Assembly: GCA_026545765.1 (NCBI GenBank)
Contig: CM048844.1
Coordinates: forward strand, 19,538,237-19,602,236
Length of the DNA: 64,000 bases
Source: Plantago major
Lineage: Eukaryota; Streptophyta; Magnoliopsida; Lamiales; Plantaginaceae
Direction: 5' to 3'
Shown here: in pieces, positions 24,937-36,575 of the stretch
Layout of the letters: every line of letters begins with the position of its first letter
Position numbering within the stretch: position 1 is the first letter of the stretch
Position numbers and translations under genes: made by a program
Notes under the pieces: generated by a model
What the model saw: the letters and a program-made list of their open reading frames with translations, nothing else
What the model was told of the DNA's origin: nothing
Databases searched by the model: none

Positions 24937-25260
24937 TTCATATTGCAGCAGACACAGCTATCCTTGTTTGAAAACAATTAGAAATAGTCACTACAGCTGG
25001 AGTATTTATCTCAAGTTAGGGAGTGAAAATATAGTAACAGGGGACTGTAATTTTCATAAACTTGCTAATGAAACTACTAAGTGAGTTTTGTATCCGCTGC
25101 TCCAATTTTGTGTGATGGTTTTGCAAGAGAAGGCCTGGGAACTGATTATGCAGTAGAAGAGCATGGAATGAACAAAGTTCAGAATTCGGTATCGTATAAT
25201 GTGTGTATAAGTTTGAAACATGTGACCTTCGCCCAAGTGTTACACAAAACTGTATCACCT
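24937..25260 (+). other. Probable 3' UTR of the CHUP1-like gene
   Basis: This sequence directly follows the stop codon. Positions 25012-25201 are repeated with about 90% identity at 54702-54898, 30 kb away. No strong AATAAA signal was identified. Confidence 0.5.
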
Positions 25261-27340
25261 TAACGTGACTAGTAAAAGGAAAAATTTGACGGAAGAACTT
25301 GTGAGAACGAAATCAATTATTTGGATGACTTATCCCCTTGGCCTAATCTTTGGATAACTGTAGGTTCCCCTAAGCCTGAATTAAAGCACTTAAAAACAAT
25401 CGCCAAGAATTATTCACGGTTCTTAGAAACTCACGCGAGTCTTCTTTTGTTCAATTAAAGCACTTATTTTCCTTTAAAGAATGTTAGCAAGTGTCTAACT
25501 TCTACTCCCTCTATTTAAGAATTTTTTTTAAAGTAATTTTCATACATTTTAATACGCATTACTCCAGTATCTAACTCCTAGATTTTCTAAGAATGTACTT
25601 GATCACTTAAAATCTAGGAGCCAATACAACTTAGTAGAGCATCAAATTCAACAACTTACATTAACTTATTATGTGGATGGGATGAAAATAATTAGGGGGG
25701 ATTGCAAAACTTTTTATACTAAAAACATGAGGGATACTCTCCTTCCCTCCAATTGCATTCTTAACCAGATGTTAAACTACATCTGCGATTGCAACCCAGA
25801 TGAAATGGAATACATTTCATACCCGTATCTTGTTGTACCGATATATAAATGATTTAAATGAAGTTCGAACTTTTAAAGAAGATGAAATTCTATCATGATA
25901 TGAAATCGTCGAGTGCGGGTTCTGTATTGGCCAAAATTCGCTCTTGTCAACTAGTTTAACGGATCGGCCCAACCCACAATCCATTAATGAGTCCGCCTTG
26001 ACTTCATACGTGAGTTGGACTCCAAAGGCCAGTTAGCAAGCCCACCTAGCTGAGTCATCCATGCAGCCAATCAGCCCGCATGCCACCTGACTAGCTCACA
26101 CCTTGCCAACCTTCCAGCTGGTTGACAAGCTAGCTAGCTCACCTAGCTCGCCCGACCAGATGACTAACTCACAACAAGACCGACTAACAGACTAACCAAC
26201 TCCAGTAGCTTGACTGACTTAGTCCGTCAGTAAGCAACCGACTTACGTCCACTCTCCTAACTACTTGAGACACGGTCTAATCCGTTCCAACGACCTCCCC
26301 GAAATTCGCGGGCAGACTCCAACGATGGGTGGGTTATATAGAGAAGGCTGAGGAGATGTAGAGACCATCGCATTCTAACTGCAACAAACCCTAGCAATCA
26401 ACCTCTGACGCCTCCATCTCTCTCAAGCTCTCTGATCAACATCAGCCGTCACCTATCATCATCCACCATCGCTCATCACCAGCCATCATCAACCTTCAAC
26501 CATCCGCCATCATCCATCTCTGCCAGACAACTGCTAGCTAACTCCTTCCCGTAAGGTCAGCTAGCCCACTGCCGGTGTTCGTTCACCACGTAGCCGAACC
26601 GACTCAACCAACAGGATAAGTCGACGCTTGCCACCATCTCTCCCTCTCTATCTCTTTCATTTGATTACTCCTTCTATCAGTCATCTAACTTGAGCGTCGG
26701 AGTCCCTTCGGTCGGCACCACACCGGTGTCACCTAGGAATCTCATGTCTCTGTTTGCTATTGTTGCCTTGCAGGTTGTCGGTGCCCCCAATCTCTAACCC
26801 TAATTTTGATTGTAGATTTCTGAGCGTCTACAGGTTCTATGTTCAATTCTCCACTAATAAACAATCTAATCATACTTTAAGTACTGCCCAAAAAGAGATT
26901 AAAATCAGTCACGGGTGCGAATTGTATCGCTGGAACCCAAATAGTAATGGACTAGTACAATAGAATCCAACTTAACATCAAACTGTACTTTTCGAGTCCA
27001 AAGAGCTAGAAGCAATAAAGTTCGATTCGAGTAAATTAAATTGGTGAGCATAGCCAATGACGACTCTTTGCTAGGGGTGTACGCGGGCGGTTATCTACCA
27101 AAATTCTAACCGATCCGCCTATGGTGAGTAGGACAAATCACTAACCACGGCAAGTGTGATTTTCTCCAAACCGTCGCGGGTCGGTTGGCTATTTTATGCG
27201 GATGGATTGGCGGTTTTGACACGTTAAAATGAGAAGAGATATTACAACGTTCGAAATAGAGTAAATACGTTTAACTACAAAACATAAGACAAGTTTCAAG
27301 TTTGATGATAACCAAAATATAAATATATAAATTCTAAATA
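25261..27340. other. Intergenic, no gene recognised
   Basis: 25503-25570 begins like a Stowaway end (CTACTCCCTCTATTT) but lacks a partner. 26340-26760 is unusually C-rich (CATCATC-type words) but carries no conserved frame. At about 27075 the words AGGGGTGTACGCGGGCGG resemble a hAT-type end, with no matching end nearby. It may have been cut by the Copia insertion that follows. Confidence 0.45.
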
Positions 27341-27532
27341 TGTTAGAGATAAATGTACAAGAGTTTGTATCTCGTTAGACTTGTACTAGATGAAGTATTA
27401 TTTGTTGTAAATACTCTTCTAGATGTAGTCAAATACCTTGTAGATAAGCTCTAGAAGCTTCTCATACTTATATATATACCACATATACTATTAGTTGAAT
27501 ATACAGAATAACATTACAATTATTTCTCAACA
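27341..27532 (+). repeat. Left LTR of Copia element 2
   Basis: TGTTAGAG...CTCAACA, matched by 31284-31465. Confidence 0.88.
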
Positions 27533-28325
27533 CGTTATCAACACGATAGTGCTCCACCAATTCCTCACGCCATTTACCGAAGTTCCCGTGCATCATCAAA
27601 ATTTGAAACTCTTTGCCGTGTCTCTTTAGCTATTCAATTCGGCCAACTTTAATTTGTGTTTCCTTTACTTAATTAATTAAGGCCTTAATGCTCATTGTTA
27701 ATGATTTTGCAGCTCGACCTGAAATTGGAGATGTTTCTTCATGCACACCGACGAACTTCGCCTTTCTTGTCGCCTTCTTCTTCAATATGTTGATTTGTTG
27801 ATAATTTAGCTCTTCTTAATTACTTATTTCTGGACACTTGATCAATACTATGCAAAGTAAAGCGAATCAGCAACGTGTTGATCAAGAGATAACAAATCGG
27901 CCGGCTAAAATATCATTAGCTGCCCCAACTTCATGAACCCTTATTATTCCTCCGTCAATATTAATCCAATCAACTTATTCAATTTCATTGATGCATACAG
28001 GTTTTGCTCGTAATTCTTTGACTATGATTTTGGTGTATGATGGCATGCGGGGACTATTGATCAATCTCGAGTAGTTTAAGATAAGTTTTATTTTATTTAT
28101 TGAATTCCTCATTCTTATCATATATTATTATCTACAATTGAAGACAATTTATCATATTCCCTAAAGTGAATATGTGATACAAAAACACCACAGACCGAAA
28201 GTGGTCAAGAATTGATGATCGTGAATTTTCGAAATTCCAAAAGAAAGGACATAATCAAACGAGATTTGTCCAGGCACACCCATATTAAACAATCTTATTG
28301 ATGGGATGGTGATGCAAAGAAAGTG

Positions 28326-28440
28326 CGAAATAACCAACCGGCGTAGTTGGAATATATCAATGATCAAAATCACTTATGTAGTGAAATAACCAACCGGCGT
28401 AGTTGGGATGTATCAATGATCAAAGTCACTTGTGTTGTGA
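28326..28440 (+). repeat. Tandem 56-bp duplication inside Copia element 2
   Basis: A unit containing AAATAACCAACCGGCGTAGT occurs twice in a row with a few differences. It is non-coding here and was probably formed by slippage after insertion. Confidence 0.7.
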
Positions 28441-28589
28441 GACAGTTACTGATGATGATATGCTAGAAAAGCATACACTATCTTTCATGCCTCTAATATG
28501 CTTATACAGTAGCAATATCGTGAAAAATGCATGCTTCATTTGTTTGAAGCAAATATGACAATATACGAGGCAAGCTAGGCCAAAATATG

Positions 28590-28940
28590 CGTGGATGATA
28601 GCATATTCAATGTCAAATATTTTGACTACTTGTCAATGAGACAAGCACATGTGAACACAATTTCTGGTAGTGCAAAATTGATTGAAGGCTCCGATAGAGC
28701 GAATATAACACTACCAATTGGGACAAAAATTGCCATAGAAGATACGTTGTATTCTTCTAAATCTCAACTTAATCTAGTGAACTTTAAAGATATTCGACTG
28801 GATGAATATCATGTTGAGACTGTGAGTGAAAATGGCAAAGACATCAGAGTGAAATCCGACAAGAAAAGTGTTTTGAAAAAACTACTGGAATCGTCCCCTG
28901 ATAAGCTTGCCATGAGATATAAATGCTTACCAACCTGAAA
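28590..28940 (+). pseudogene. Copia pol fragment (protease to pre-integrase region)
   Basis: The words KYFDYLSMRQAHVNTISGSAKLIEGSDRANITLPIGTKI and LYSSKSQLNLVNFKDIR follow the pattern of Ale-type Copia polyproteins just downstream of the protease. It is the best preserved coding remnant of the element. Flanking parts are too eroded to assign. Confidence 0.75.
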
Positions 28941-31283
28941 TTGGTAAAATATTACTAATGATGCCATGAGCATTTGAAGGGAGCATTATATTGTAAATGC
29001 TCAGGTGTATGACTTGATTTCATCATCATAAAAGAGTGTGTACTCTCACGAAATTGTGCTCGATAACATATATTAGACTAAATTCCTGAAGGAATTGATA
29101 TGATTAGTCTTGCCAATTATGAAAGGCACAACGATTGTGTCCAAATGTCACATTATTGAAAGGCCAAATTCAAGTGATGTATGAGAGATATAACTCGATG
29201 TGACAAATTAGGCCATCCGGGTATAACGTACCCATTGTGAAACATGAAGTTTCCATATGATTATGTGATGAAAGCTTTCTCATGTTGCAATTATTATTAT
29301 GGCAAGACACAACACTGAGATGAAGCATGATTATGGAGATCTTGAAATGAGCAAAAATCCCACTTTTAAAGGTGACAGTGATTGATATATAAGTGGCCGG
29401 AAACCCACAAGTATGATCTCCAGTTTAAGGGCAAATTTATTATCAGCACAAGAAAATCCAACTATGCAAATATATATTGACTCCCTATCATATTGTTATT
29501 CGTAAAGAACTAATGCGTGAAGCATACTGGATGGTTGTATGCCTATATGATCTAAGCTGGGCATGATAATTTCTATTCCAAGCCCTTATTTACTAGTATG
29601 AGCTAGTTTTTCCCAGCTTAGGGGAGGAAGAACATGAGGAAGCTGGTAAAAACAAATTCGTAGAGCGAATTGATCCCCATATATTTGAAAGTTCAAACTT
29701 GAACTAAATATTCAGCTTCATGTTACTATATCAAGATATATTCAAAGATGAAACTCTATGATTTGAATGTTAACCCGCTATGACCCTATATTTTGAGGCA
29801 TACAGAGTTGCATATTGATTATAGAATGGCATGTGTTGAACATTGAGATAATTTGCCTATTGTATTAATGATTTATTCACTTTGAGTGATATTCCAGTGG
29901 TAAATACATTACAAGGAGAATGGCAAGATAAAGCAGTTGGTACTCTTGAGGAGTAATGAATGCCATGAATGTCATAGATATCTGAATTAAAATAGATGGC
30001 CTATATGAAAGGAAATGGTACCTACAAATATATTCAGGTATCAATGATTAGTATTGACTTGAATAAAATCTAGCAAAGAGATTTTATATACCAGTATACA
30101 TGGAACCGAGAAAGCATATGCGAAATTCGATGGACATGTAAATGGGGATCTTACAGGTGAGTCCATTCGATGACATCATGATGATGATGGAAAATGAGTT
30201 CATGGACTTGAGGTCCTTTTGATCAAACGAATTCGAGATACGTACCGTTGTATAAATGAATTGTGACTAGTTTGACATACAACTCATATGGTTTGAGAAA
30301 GTTCAATGAGGGGAGATATCATCTCCGACAGTTAGTCCCAAAAGGAGACTAAAAGTATCATGTCGGTGAACATGGATTGAACGAGGAAAGTTCTTGAGGA
30401 ACTAATATTTACCTCTATACTGATCTCATAATCAACTTCACATTGACAAAATACGGATGAGATTCACCACAGTGAATAGTGAAGTATGAGATATGATTCT
30501 CATGACTCGTGAAGAGTATTATTGGTTACATCGATGTTAACTCAACCTGAAGTTTGAGCATGTAAGGGATTATTACAAGGTGTATTCTTGCTATCCTTGA
30601 GATTCACATGGTCCACAAGTACCACAACCAGTTGAGCTATCAAGAGCTACAATGACCCTTACTATACCTCCTGAAGAAGGTACATGAATTAATGGCAGAC
30701 AAGCAACAATGACTAATTCTGCGCATTCCATGAGAAATGGTTGTACTTTTTTCCCTTTATAGGTTTTTATCCCATTGGATTTTTCCTGGCAAGGTTTTTA
30801 ACGAGGCAACATTATAAGCGCTTATATATCTCCATGATTGTGAAACTGTTTGGTAAAGATGAGAGTTATGGGCTTGTTGGATATCTTTACGGTATATGGA
30901 TTATGGAACATTGAAACTATATGATGTTTCAAGTGTTTGGAAAAGTTTTTCCTGAAGAAGACAATGAGTATATTATAGAAGTTCTGCTCCGCCATTATCT
31001 ATGAGAAGAAGATTACATCCAAGTACAACATATTTGAAGATTTGCTCAACCACATCACATCCGACATCATCATTTGGGAAGTTAGTTTGGAAGGTTGAAA
31101 TTTACAACAGTTCGAAGAGTACAATGATGCATCAATCAGGGGAGATTGATACGCACTGCACTCTTTTTCCCTTGACTATGTTTTTATCCCACTGGGTTTT
31201 TCTTAGCAAGGTTTTTAATGAGACAGTGTTCCCACAGCGTATCAAGTTTCAACGATCGTCAACTCATGTTCATTTAAGGGGAG

Positions 31284-31465
31284 TGTTAGAGATAAATGTA
31301 CAAGAATTTGTATCTCGTTAGACTTGTACTAGATGAAGTATTATCTGTTGTAAATACTCTTCTAAATGTAATCAAATACCTTGTAGATAAGCTCTAGAAG
31401 ATTCTCATACTTGTATATATACCACATGTACTATCAGTTGAATATACAGAATATATTTATCAACA
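31284..31465 (+). repeat. Right LTR of Copia element 2
   Basis: Direct copy of 27341-27532, directly preceded by a purine tract and followed by the AAATA duplication. Confidence 0.88.
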
Positions 31466-31843
31466 AAATATAAGTAAATAAAAAAGGCAGCGAGCCTTTT
31501 TCAAAGTGCAACTCGAGTTGTACAGTACTTGTAACATTACCAACAATACTAATATGCTGAAAAGATAAAAAAGAAAATTGAAATGCTAAATGTGTAATAT
31601 TATCACCATAAATTCCTCAAGGATCTAAAGAAGAACAAGGCGCCTCCAAAGCCTTAACAATGATCAAACAATCACTTCTAAACATCCTTGCACCCTACTC
31701 TTTGCAATTCTAGAACATTTGTAAATCGCCCAATTCACTTTTCTCGGTTCAATTCCCGATCAATCAACTTCGTCTTCGTCAATTTTGGAAGAAATCAGAA
31801 ACCAAATCCCATTTCTCGCTCTGTTACAGCTTCTGCAATTTCC
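31466..31843 (+). other. Spacer and probable 5' UTR of the Lin0512-family gene
   Basis: From about 31680 the frame upstream of the chosen ATG stays open (HPTLCNSRTFVNRPIHFSRFNSRS...) and looks like a transit-peptide composition, but it has no ATG and begins after a stop. Either a 5' exon was lost or this is simply leader. Confidence 0.45.
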
Positions 31844-32206
31844 ATGGCGAGTGAAGCAACTCCAGTCAAACCAGCTGAAACCGTACCTGATTCCTCGATT
31901 AAGCTCCTGTTTGTCGAAATGGGCGTCGGCTATGATCAACACGGGTATGCCTTCATTTGTGCATCTTCTTCCAGAATTGATTGAGCATGAATAATCTCAA
32001 TTGAACTTTCTAATTGTGGAAATAAATAGACAGGATATTACTTCAGCAGCAATGCGTGCTTGTAGGGATGCCATTTCCTCTAATTCAATTCCTGCTTTCA
32101 GGAGAGGTAACTCTGTTTCTTCTGGCTGTTATGCATAGAATTTACGCAGCGAAGAACTCCCAAATTAAGGTTCAACACAATGATCATTGCATGAACCTAA
32201 TAAGTA

Positions 32207-32504
32207 CTCACTCCGCACGAAATAAGCTTTACGTTTGATTTTGTGGTCAATAAAATAAAGAAAAGTGGAAGATTGAGTATTATTTAAGTGTAAAAATAAC
32301 AAAGAACCGGTAAAAAGTGATAGTGGGTTGATAAAGTGGAAGTTTGAATATTATTTAAATGAAGGGATAATGAAGAATGATTAAAAAACATGGATATTGG
32401 GTTGGTAAAATTGTAAATATGATTTTACGAGATTTTTAGTTAAGCGGGCTAGTGAGTCAATTACAAAAAATGGCAAAATGGGAAGCTTTCCGGGACGAAT
32501 GAAG
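32207..32504. mobile_element. Stowaway-like MITE in intron 2 of the Lin0512 gene
   Basis: The ends are CTCACTCCGCACGAAATAAG and, inverted, CTTCATTCGTCCCGGAAAGC. They flank TA on both sides and resemble Stowaway CTCCGTCCC ends. The paralogous block (near 36982-36995) lacks the whole insertion. Comparison with that empty site shows that slightly more sequence is extra (about 32191-32510) and that CATTGC is repeated at both edges. The superfamily call is therefore tentative, but the insertion is certain. Confidence 0.7.
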
Positions 32505-33081
32505 TATTACATTGCTCAATGTTGGAGTCACTCACACAAGGAGAATTGTATAAGCCTGCAAAATAAATAATCACTCAGCAAATGAGTCACTTGACTAACG
32601 AGTGATAATGATAGACATTGCAATTAAATGCTAATTAGTTACCATCATTATATGAATCTCTTTCAGGAGTTGTCGTAAATGTACTGTAGTGCTTCTGGTT
32701 CAACCAAACTTTGTGTGAAAGCTGAATCTGTACTTTTGTTTCCTGTTGCAGATGGCAGTTATAGATTTTGCACTAGTTCCATACATTATCGTGTTGTATG
32801 CCAACCAAAGAAAGATTATTATTGTGCAGCTCCTTGTTTTGCTATAAAATTCGAGTCATCTTTAAACATGTTATAGACTCATAGGCGTCTGGTGAATGGA
32901 TAATTCCTCATTGCAGGTTCCATACCTGGGGTTTCGTTTGGTGAGATGAAGTCATGAAACTACAGATTAAACTGGGAGTTCCTTGACCACTCCAACATTT
33001 ACTGGGTCATGATAAGATCAAATCTTTTTTCCCTTAGTAAGTATCTGGTATTTCATAATTTAAACGAGACTGTCTCAGACA

Positions 33082-33083
<2 letters not shown>

Positions 33084-33119
<36 letters not shown>
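33084..33119 (+). repeat. T36 homopolymer
   Basis: Thirty-six consecutive T in the short intron 3 of Lin0512 copy A. The matching segment is deleted from the paralogous block. Confidence 0.9.
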
Positions 33120-33121
<2 letters not shown>

Positions 33122-33487
33122 TAATGGAGTCCGTTGACATTCTAATAATGTGGTCTCTGATATAGCGGAGCAATATCTAATGTTGAGGTTGTGGATGGCA
33201 GACTTATATGCTCAAGTTGTGTGCATGTTGAAGAGATGGGTGATAAGAATGATGACTGCTACATTGTCAATGCAGCTGTTTATGTTGGTTACTAAGTTAA
33301 TCATCCAGGGCTACAAGGTTGGTTCAATTTTTAATCTTTCTGATCTGTATTTTTGTAGAATGATCTTTACTCGAATCGAATATAAAAGTTACATACTTTC
33401 TGATGCCTTGATATTATCACTAAATGAGCAAGAACTATGGATGCATAAAACAGTAGTCTATTAATTAATTCCTATTTGACCTGTTCT

Positions 33488-36090
33488 TCATCCTTGCGAT
33501 AGTGCTGCATACAGAAGTTGGTTCCAAGTATCGGGCAATCCAGGTAAGCACCAGTGGCTGCAATCTACACTATGGTCTGTTGTGTATTTGGATGGGTGAG
33601 CATCTTTTCTTAACTGTGAGAGAGTTGTGATATCAAGCAGATATACTGGCTTCTCTAGTTTACTCAATACTTTGTCTAAAACAACAGCTTCTGCTGGTCT
33701 TCCTGCTGGATAAGTTGGTCCCTTGATTGGCACTTGCTCATTGAGACAGTTAACTTTTGAACCCCATTCTTTGCCCCTGTTTGAATAAAATCAATTTGTT
33801 ATGCATGTAGATGATATTACATCATGAATGAATGTGTAAATTTTCTTGTAAGGTCTAGATAAGAACTATGCAAGCATGATAATATCCGAATTGTAACCCT
33901 AAGACCCTAACTTTGTGTTTGATGAGGAAAAAAAAATCATGATCCGATATGTCTTCTGAAAAATTGAGCTGCTACAATTTGATTATCTGTGTGAATTTGA
34001 CAAATTTCATACTTTGAAGAAATAAATTATAAAGGTTTTTCCAGTCAGAATGACTTAAGTGGTGTGGTTAATTACTTACTGAGTATGAGCTTGTGAAATT
34101 CCCTGAAAGAAGACCTTTGTCTTAGAAGGGTCCACATTATCTTGAACCCATTTACCCCAAGTTGTCAATCCCTTTGAATATGCAACTAGACGGTCCATAT
34201 CTTTTGTTATTGTTGAACCATCTTGTATAAAATCCCACCTGCAACATACAAAATAGAAGGTTGGATGGAATAATGTTTTCAAAGAAAGGAAAACCTAAAA
34301 TGTGTTTCAAATTACAGGTGCTCTATTTCTCCGAGATCTGACTTCTCCATAACCTTATTGTTATGTAAGTTTTATGACATGAAATATTTAGGACGATTAC
34401 ATGAGTTTTTGCATTAGGTAGTCTTAAATATAAGCTGCTATTTTCTGAAGATTTTTCTAGTTAAAAGATGAAATGAACAAATCTTACGCTTGAAGTCTTC
34501 CTTTATGTGTCCACCAGTGCCATGTGTTGAATATCAGCATATCCATTCCTAGCCATTCTTTTCCTTGTTGAATCGAGTCCAGCTTCAGGACTCGACCTTT
34601 TGGTTCCGTTACAAGATCCACCAAGTATGTGCTGCGATATAGATATATGGTGACTCCATATTCCTGCCATAAGTAGCTTCACTTTTTAGCATCAATTCGA
34701 GTGGATAAGTAATTTGACCTCTTATAAAGGGCAGATAATTTTAAGGTCATATTTCTCGTGGCTGTGGCCTCAAATTGTTTTTCAAGGATCGATAAATGAG
34801 TTTTGTGTGTTTGATTTGTTTTGAGATTGACAAAAAAACAGATGAATTGTTTGATGTGTGTAAGTAAGGGAATCGTTGGTGGAATGATGTCAAATCAGGT
34901 TGCACTGCATAAGAAGTTGAAAGAGTGCGGAGAAAAATTGGCACTAGGTGCTGAATCATCTCTGTAGTAAAATGTAATGAGAACCTTTAAACTTCCTAAC
35001 TGCAAAATAATTTTACCTGGAATGTGACAGTGCCATGTGTTGAATATCAGCATATCCATTCCTAGCCATTCTTTTCCTTGTTGAATCGAGTCCAGCTTCA
35101 GGACTCGACCTTTTGGTTCTGTTACAAGGTCCACCAAGTATGTGCTGCGATATAGATATATGGTGACTCCATATTCCTGCCATAAGTAGCTTGACTTTTT
35201 AGCATCAATTCGAGTGGATTAGTAATTTGACCTCTTATAAAGGCAGAGAATTTTAAGGTCATATTTCTCGTGACTGGCGTCAAATTGTTTTTCAAGGATC
35301 TATAAATGAGTTTTTTGTGTTTGATTTGTTTTGAGATTGACAAAAGAGCAGTTGAATTGTTTGATGTGTATAAGTGAGGGAATCGTTGGTGGAATGATGT
35401 CAAATCAGGTTGCACTGCATATCAAGTTGAAAGAGTGCGGAGAAAAATTGGCAATAGGTGCTGAATCATCTCTGTAGTAAAATGCAACGAGAACCTTTAA
35501 ACTTCCTAACCGCAAAATAATTTTACCTGGAATGTGACAGCGCTGAGCGGGACACCCCCTTTGTAGGTGGTTTTAGCCTTTGGATCAGCAGCATGTAGCG
35601 CACAGACTAGAGAACTCCATTGATTATAACTAAGTGAATCACCCACAAACATTATCTTCTTTCCTTTCCATCTTGTTAAAAAGTCCAAGCCATCAAATCT
35701 GTAGCCAAATATGAAGTTCAATCAGTATCTGGCCCCTGAAATTTGATTCCTCATTACATACTCGATAGTTTTCATTTTTTTGTATAGTTGTATGTGAACG
35801 TACCTTGGCAAGTGACAAGAGCTGGGTTTCCAGGAGTACTTGAGGAACTCCTTATCAGGGCGACCATGCTTTAGGCAGTCGAATCCATCTGGTAAAAATG
35901 GGCAGCTTGAAGGATCATAGAGAGGATCCAAGGATGAATTATGTACCCATTCACCCTGAAACAAATCACATTGATCTTCTGCGTCCTGCTCTGTCGTGTA
36001 ACCACTTGCATTTTGATATAAATCTGCTCCTGAAGATACAAAAAGAACAAGCAAAATAATGTTTAGCAAAGATTGATTAATTAGTACCAT
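33488..36090 (-). CDS. TRICHOME BIREFRINGENCE-LIKE (TBL) protein, copy A
   Basis: Five exons on the minus strand: 36090-35804, 35698-35527, 34663-34488, 34238-34080 and 33776-33488, joined in frame to 360 aa. A hydrophobic N-terminal signal or anchor (residues about 6-20) is followed by the PMR5N cysteine-rich domain ([25 protein letters not shown], 41-65; [14 protein letters not shown]). The GDS motif lies at 115-117 ([15 protein letters not shown]) and the DxxH-type motif [14 protein letters not shown] starts at 336. TBL proteins are Golgi O-acetyltransferases or esterase-like enzymes acting on wall polysaccharides; the polymer used here cannot be read from sequence. Oddity: about 500 bp covering the end of exon 2, the following intron and most of exon 3 is present twice (see 34513-35530). 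The model above uses the complete, proximal exon 3. Including the extra chimeric exon would change the frame. Confidence 0.88.
34513..35530 (-). repeat. Internal tandem duplication in TBL copy A
   Basis: Two units of about 505 bp (34513-35020 and 35030-35530) each contain the start of exon 3, the upstream intron and the tail of exon 2. At the junction near 35030 the exon 2 tail (CTGGAATGTGACAG) is fused directly to mid-exon 3 (TGCCATGTGTTGAAT). TBL copy B has a single unit, so the duplication arose after the block duplication or was lost from copy B. Confidence 0.92.
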
Positions 36091-36148
36091 TGTGGTATCT
36101 ATAGAAGTTGTCAGTCCTGTACTGATAGAATCTGAATTTGTTCAAGGA

Positions 36149-36157
36149 GTTATATAG
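36149..36157 (-). promoter_or_regulatory. TATA box of TBL copy A
   Basis: CTATATAAC on the minus strand, about 60 bp upstream of the ATG. It is conserved as GTATATAAC in copy B. The close spacing implies a short 5' UTR. Confidence 0.55.
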
Positions 36158-36360
36158 ACAGGGAGATGATGGCTGGAAGGGTAATAATTTTATTGTTTGA
36201 CCAGTATTTTATAATTGGAAGATTTAGATTACTAAACGTAGTATAATCCAGTAAAGGAATGGACTGTTTATGCGTATTCCTGATCTGCTAAATTACATTT
36301 GGTAAATTATTTACTGGAAATTGATTAAAATATTATTTATTTATATATATAAAGTAGTAA

Positions 36361-36514
36361 GACCATGTTCTCTTCATCTGAAAACTCATTAATTTCAGTT
36401 CAAATTCATTCAGTTTTGTTCAGTTCTGCTTAGTTGTTTTTTATAAATTCAGTTTCATTCAGTTCAGATCAGTTATGTTCTGTTCAATTCTCTTCAGATG
36501 AAGAGAACAGAGCC
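36361..36514. mobile_element. Tourist-like MITE upstream of TBL copy A, 154 bp
   Basis: The ends are GACCATGTTCTCTTCATCTGA and, inverted, GGCTCTGTTCTCTTCATCTG. The TAA target is duplicated (36358-36360 and 36515-36517). Block B has an uninterrupted empty site at about 40115-40122, so the insertion came after the block duplication. It lies about 200-360 bp beyond the TATA box and could affect expression of copy A. Confidence 0.88.
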
Positions 36515-36575
36515 TAAGTGCATGGTAAAAATTATAGTAAGAGATATAATAGATAAAGTGTGAAATATAGTGATT

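Larger units (their letters stand above)
27341..31465 (+). mobile_element. Copia-type LTR retrotransposon 2 (old, heavily broken fossil)
   Basis: Direct repeats of 192 and 182 bp, both starting TGTTAGAG and ending CAACA, are flanked by a perfect AAATA duplication (27336-27340 and 31466-31470). A purine tract (AAGGGGAG) precedes the right LTR. The sequence after the left LTR (CGTTATCAACACG) matches the primer site of Ale/Retrofit-like Copia elements. Only one stretch near 28.6-28.9 kb is still readable as Copia protein. The rest is eroded with many breaks. The LTRs differ at about 8 of 180 sites plus an indel, so it is clearly older than the element at 55 kb. Confidence 0.88.
31844..33295 (+). 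pseudogene. Lin0512-family protein gene, copy A (probably inactivated)
   Basis: Four exons are visible: 31844-31944, 32030-32106, 32917-33036 and 33166-33295. They read MASEATPVKP...KLLFVEMGVGYDQHG, then QDITSAAMRACRDAISSNSIPAF, SIPGVSFGEM, KLQIKLGVP-PLQHLLGHDKIKSFFPY and GAISNVEVVDGRLICSSCVHVEEMGDKNDDCYIVNAAVYVGY. This is the small conserved Lin0512 family found in bacteria, fungi and plants. Its biochemical role is unknown to me. Exon 3 has a net one-base frameshift near 32950 (GAAGTCATGAAA) and a TGA where homologous sequence would have CGA (near 32982). Borders and the other exons are intact, so decay is recent or these are assembly errors. A MITE sits in intron 2 and a T36 run in intron 3. 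The gene converges on TBL copy A. Confidence 0.7.
32101..36575. repeat. Tandem duplication block A
   Basis: This runs from the end of Lin0512 exon 2, through TBL copy A, to beyond the TBL promoter, and is repeated as block B (36893-40157) in the same orientation. Most of it aligns at about 95% or better. Block A has extra material: the intron MITE, Lin0512 exon 3 with the T-run, an internal TBL duplication and a Tourist MITE upstream of TBL. Confidence 0.9.

Noticed and set aside
25503-25575. Stowaway-like end CTACTCCCTCTATTT
   Set aside because: No inverted partner within a few hundred bases.
27070-27250. Possible hAT transposon end (AGGGGTGTACGCGGGCGG)
   Set aside because: No matching opposite end or 8-bp target duplication within the window.
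31688-31843. N-terminal extension of the Lin0512 protein
   Set aside because: The frame is open and transit-peptide-like but has no ATG after its upstream stop, so the first ATG at 31844 was used.
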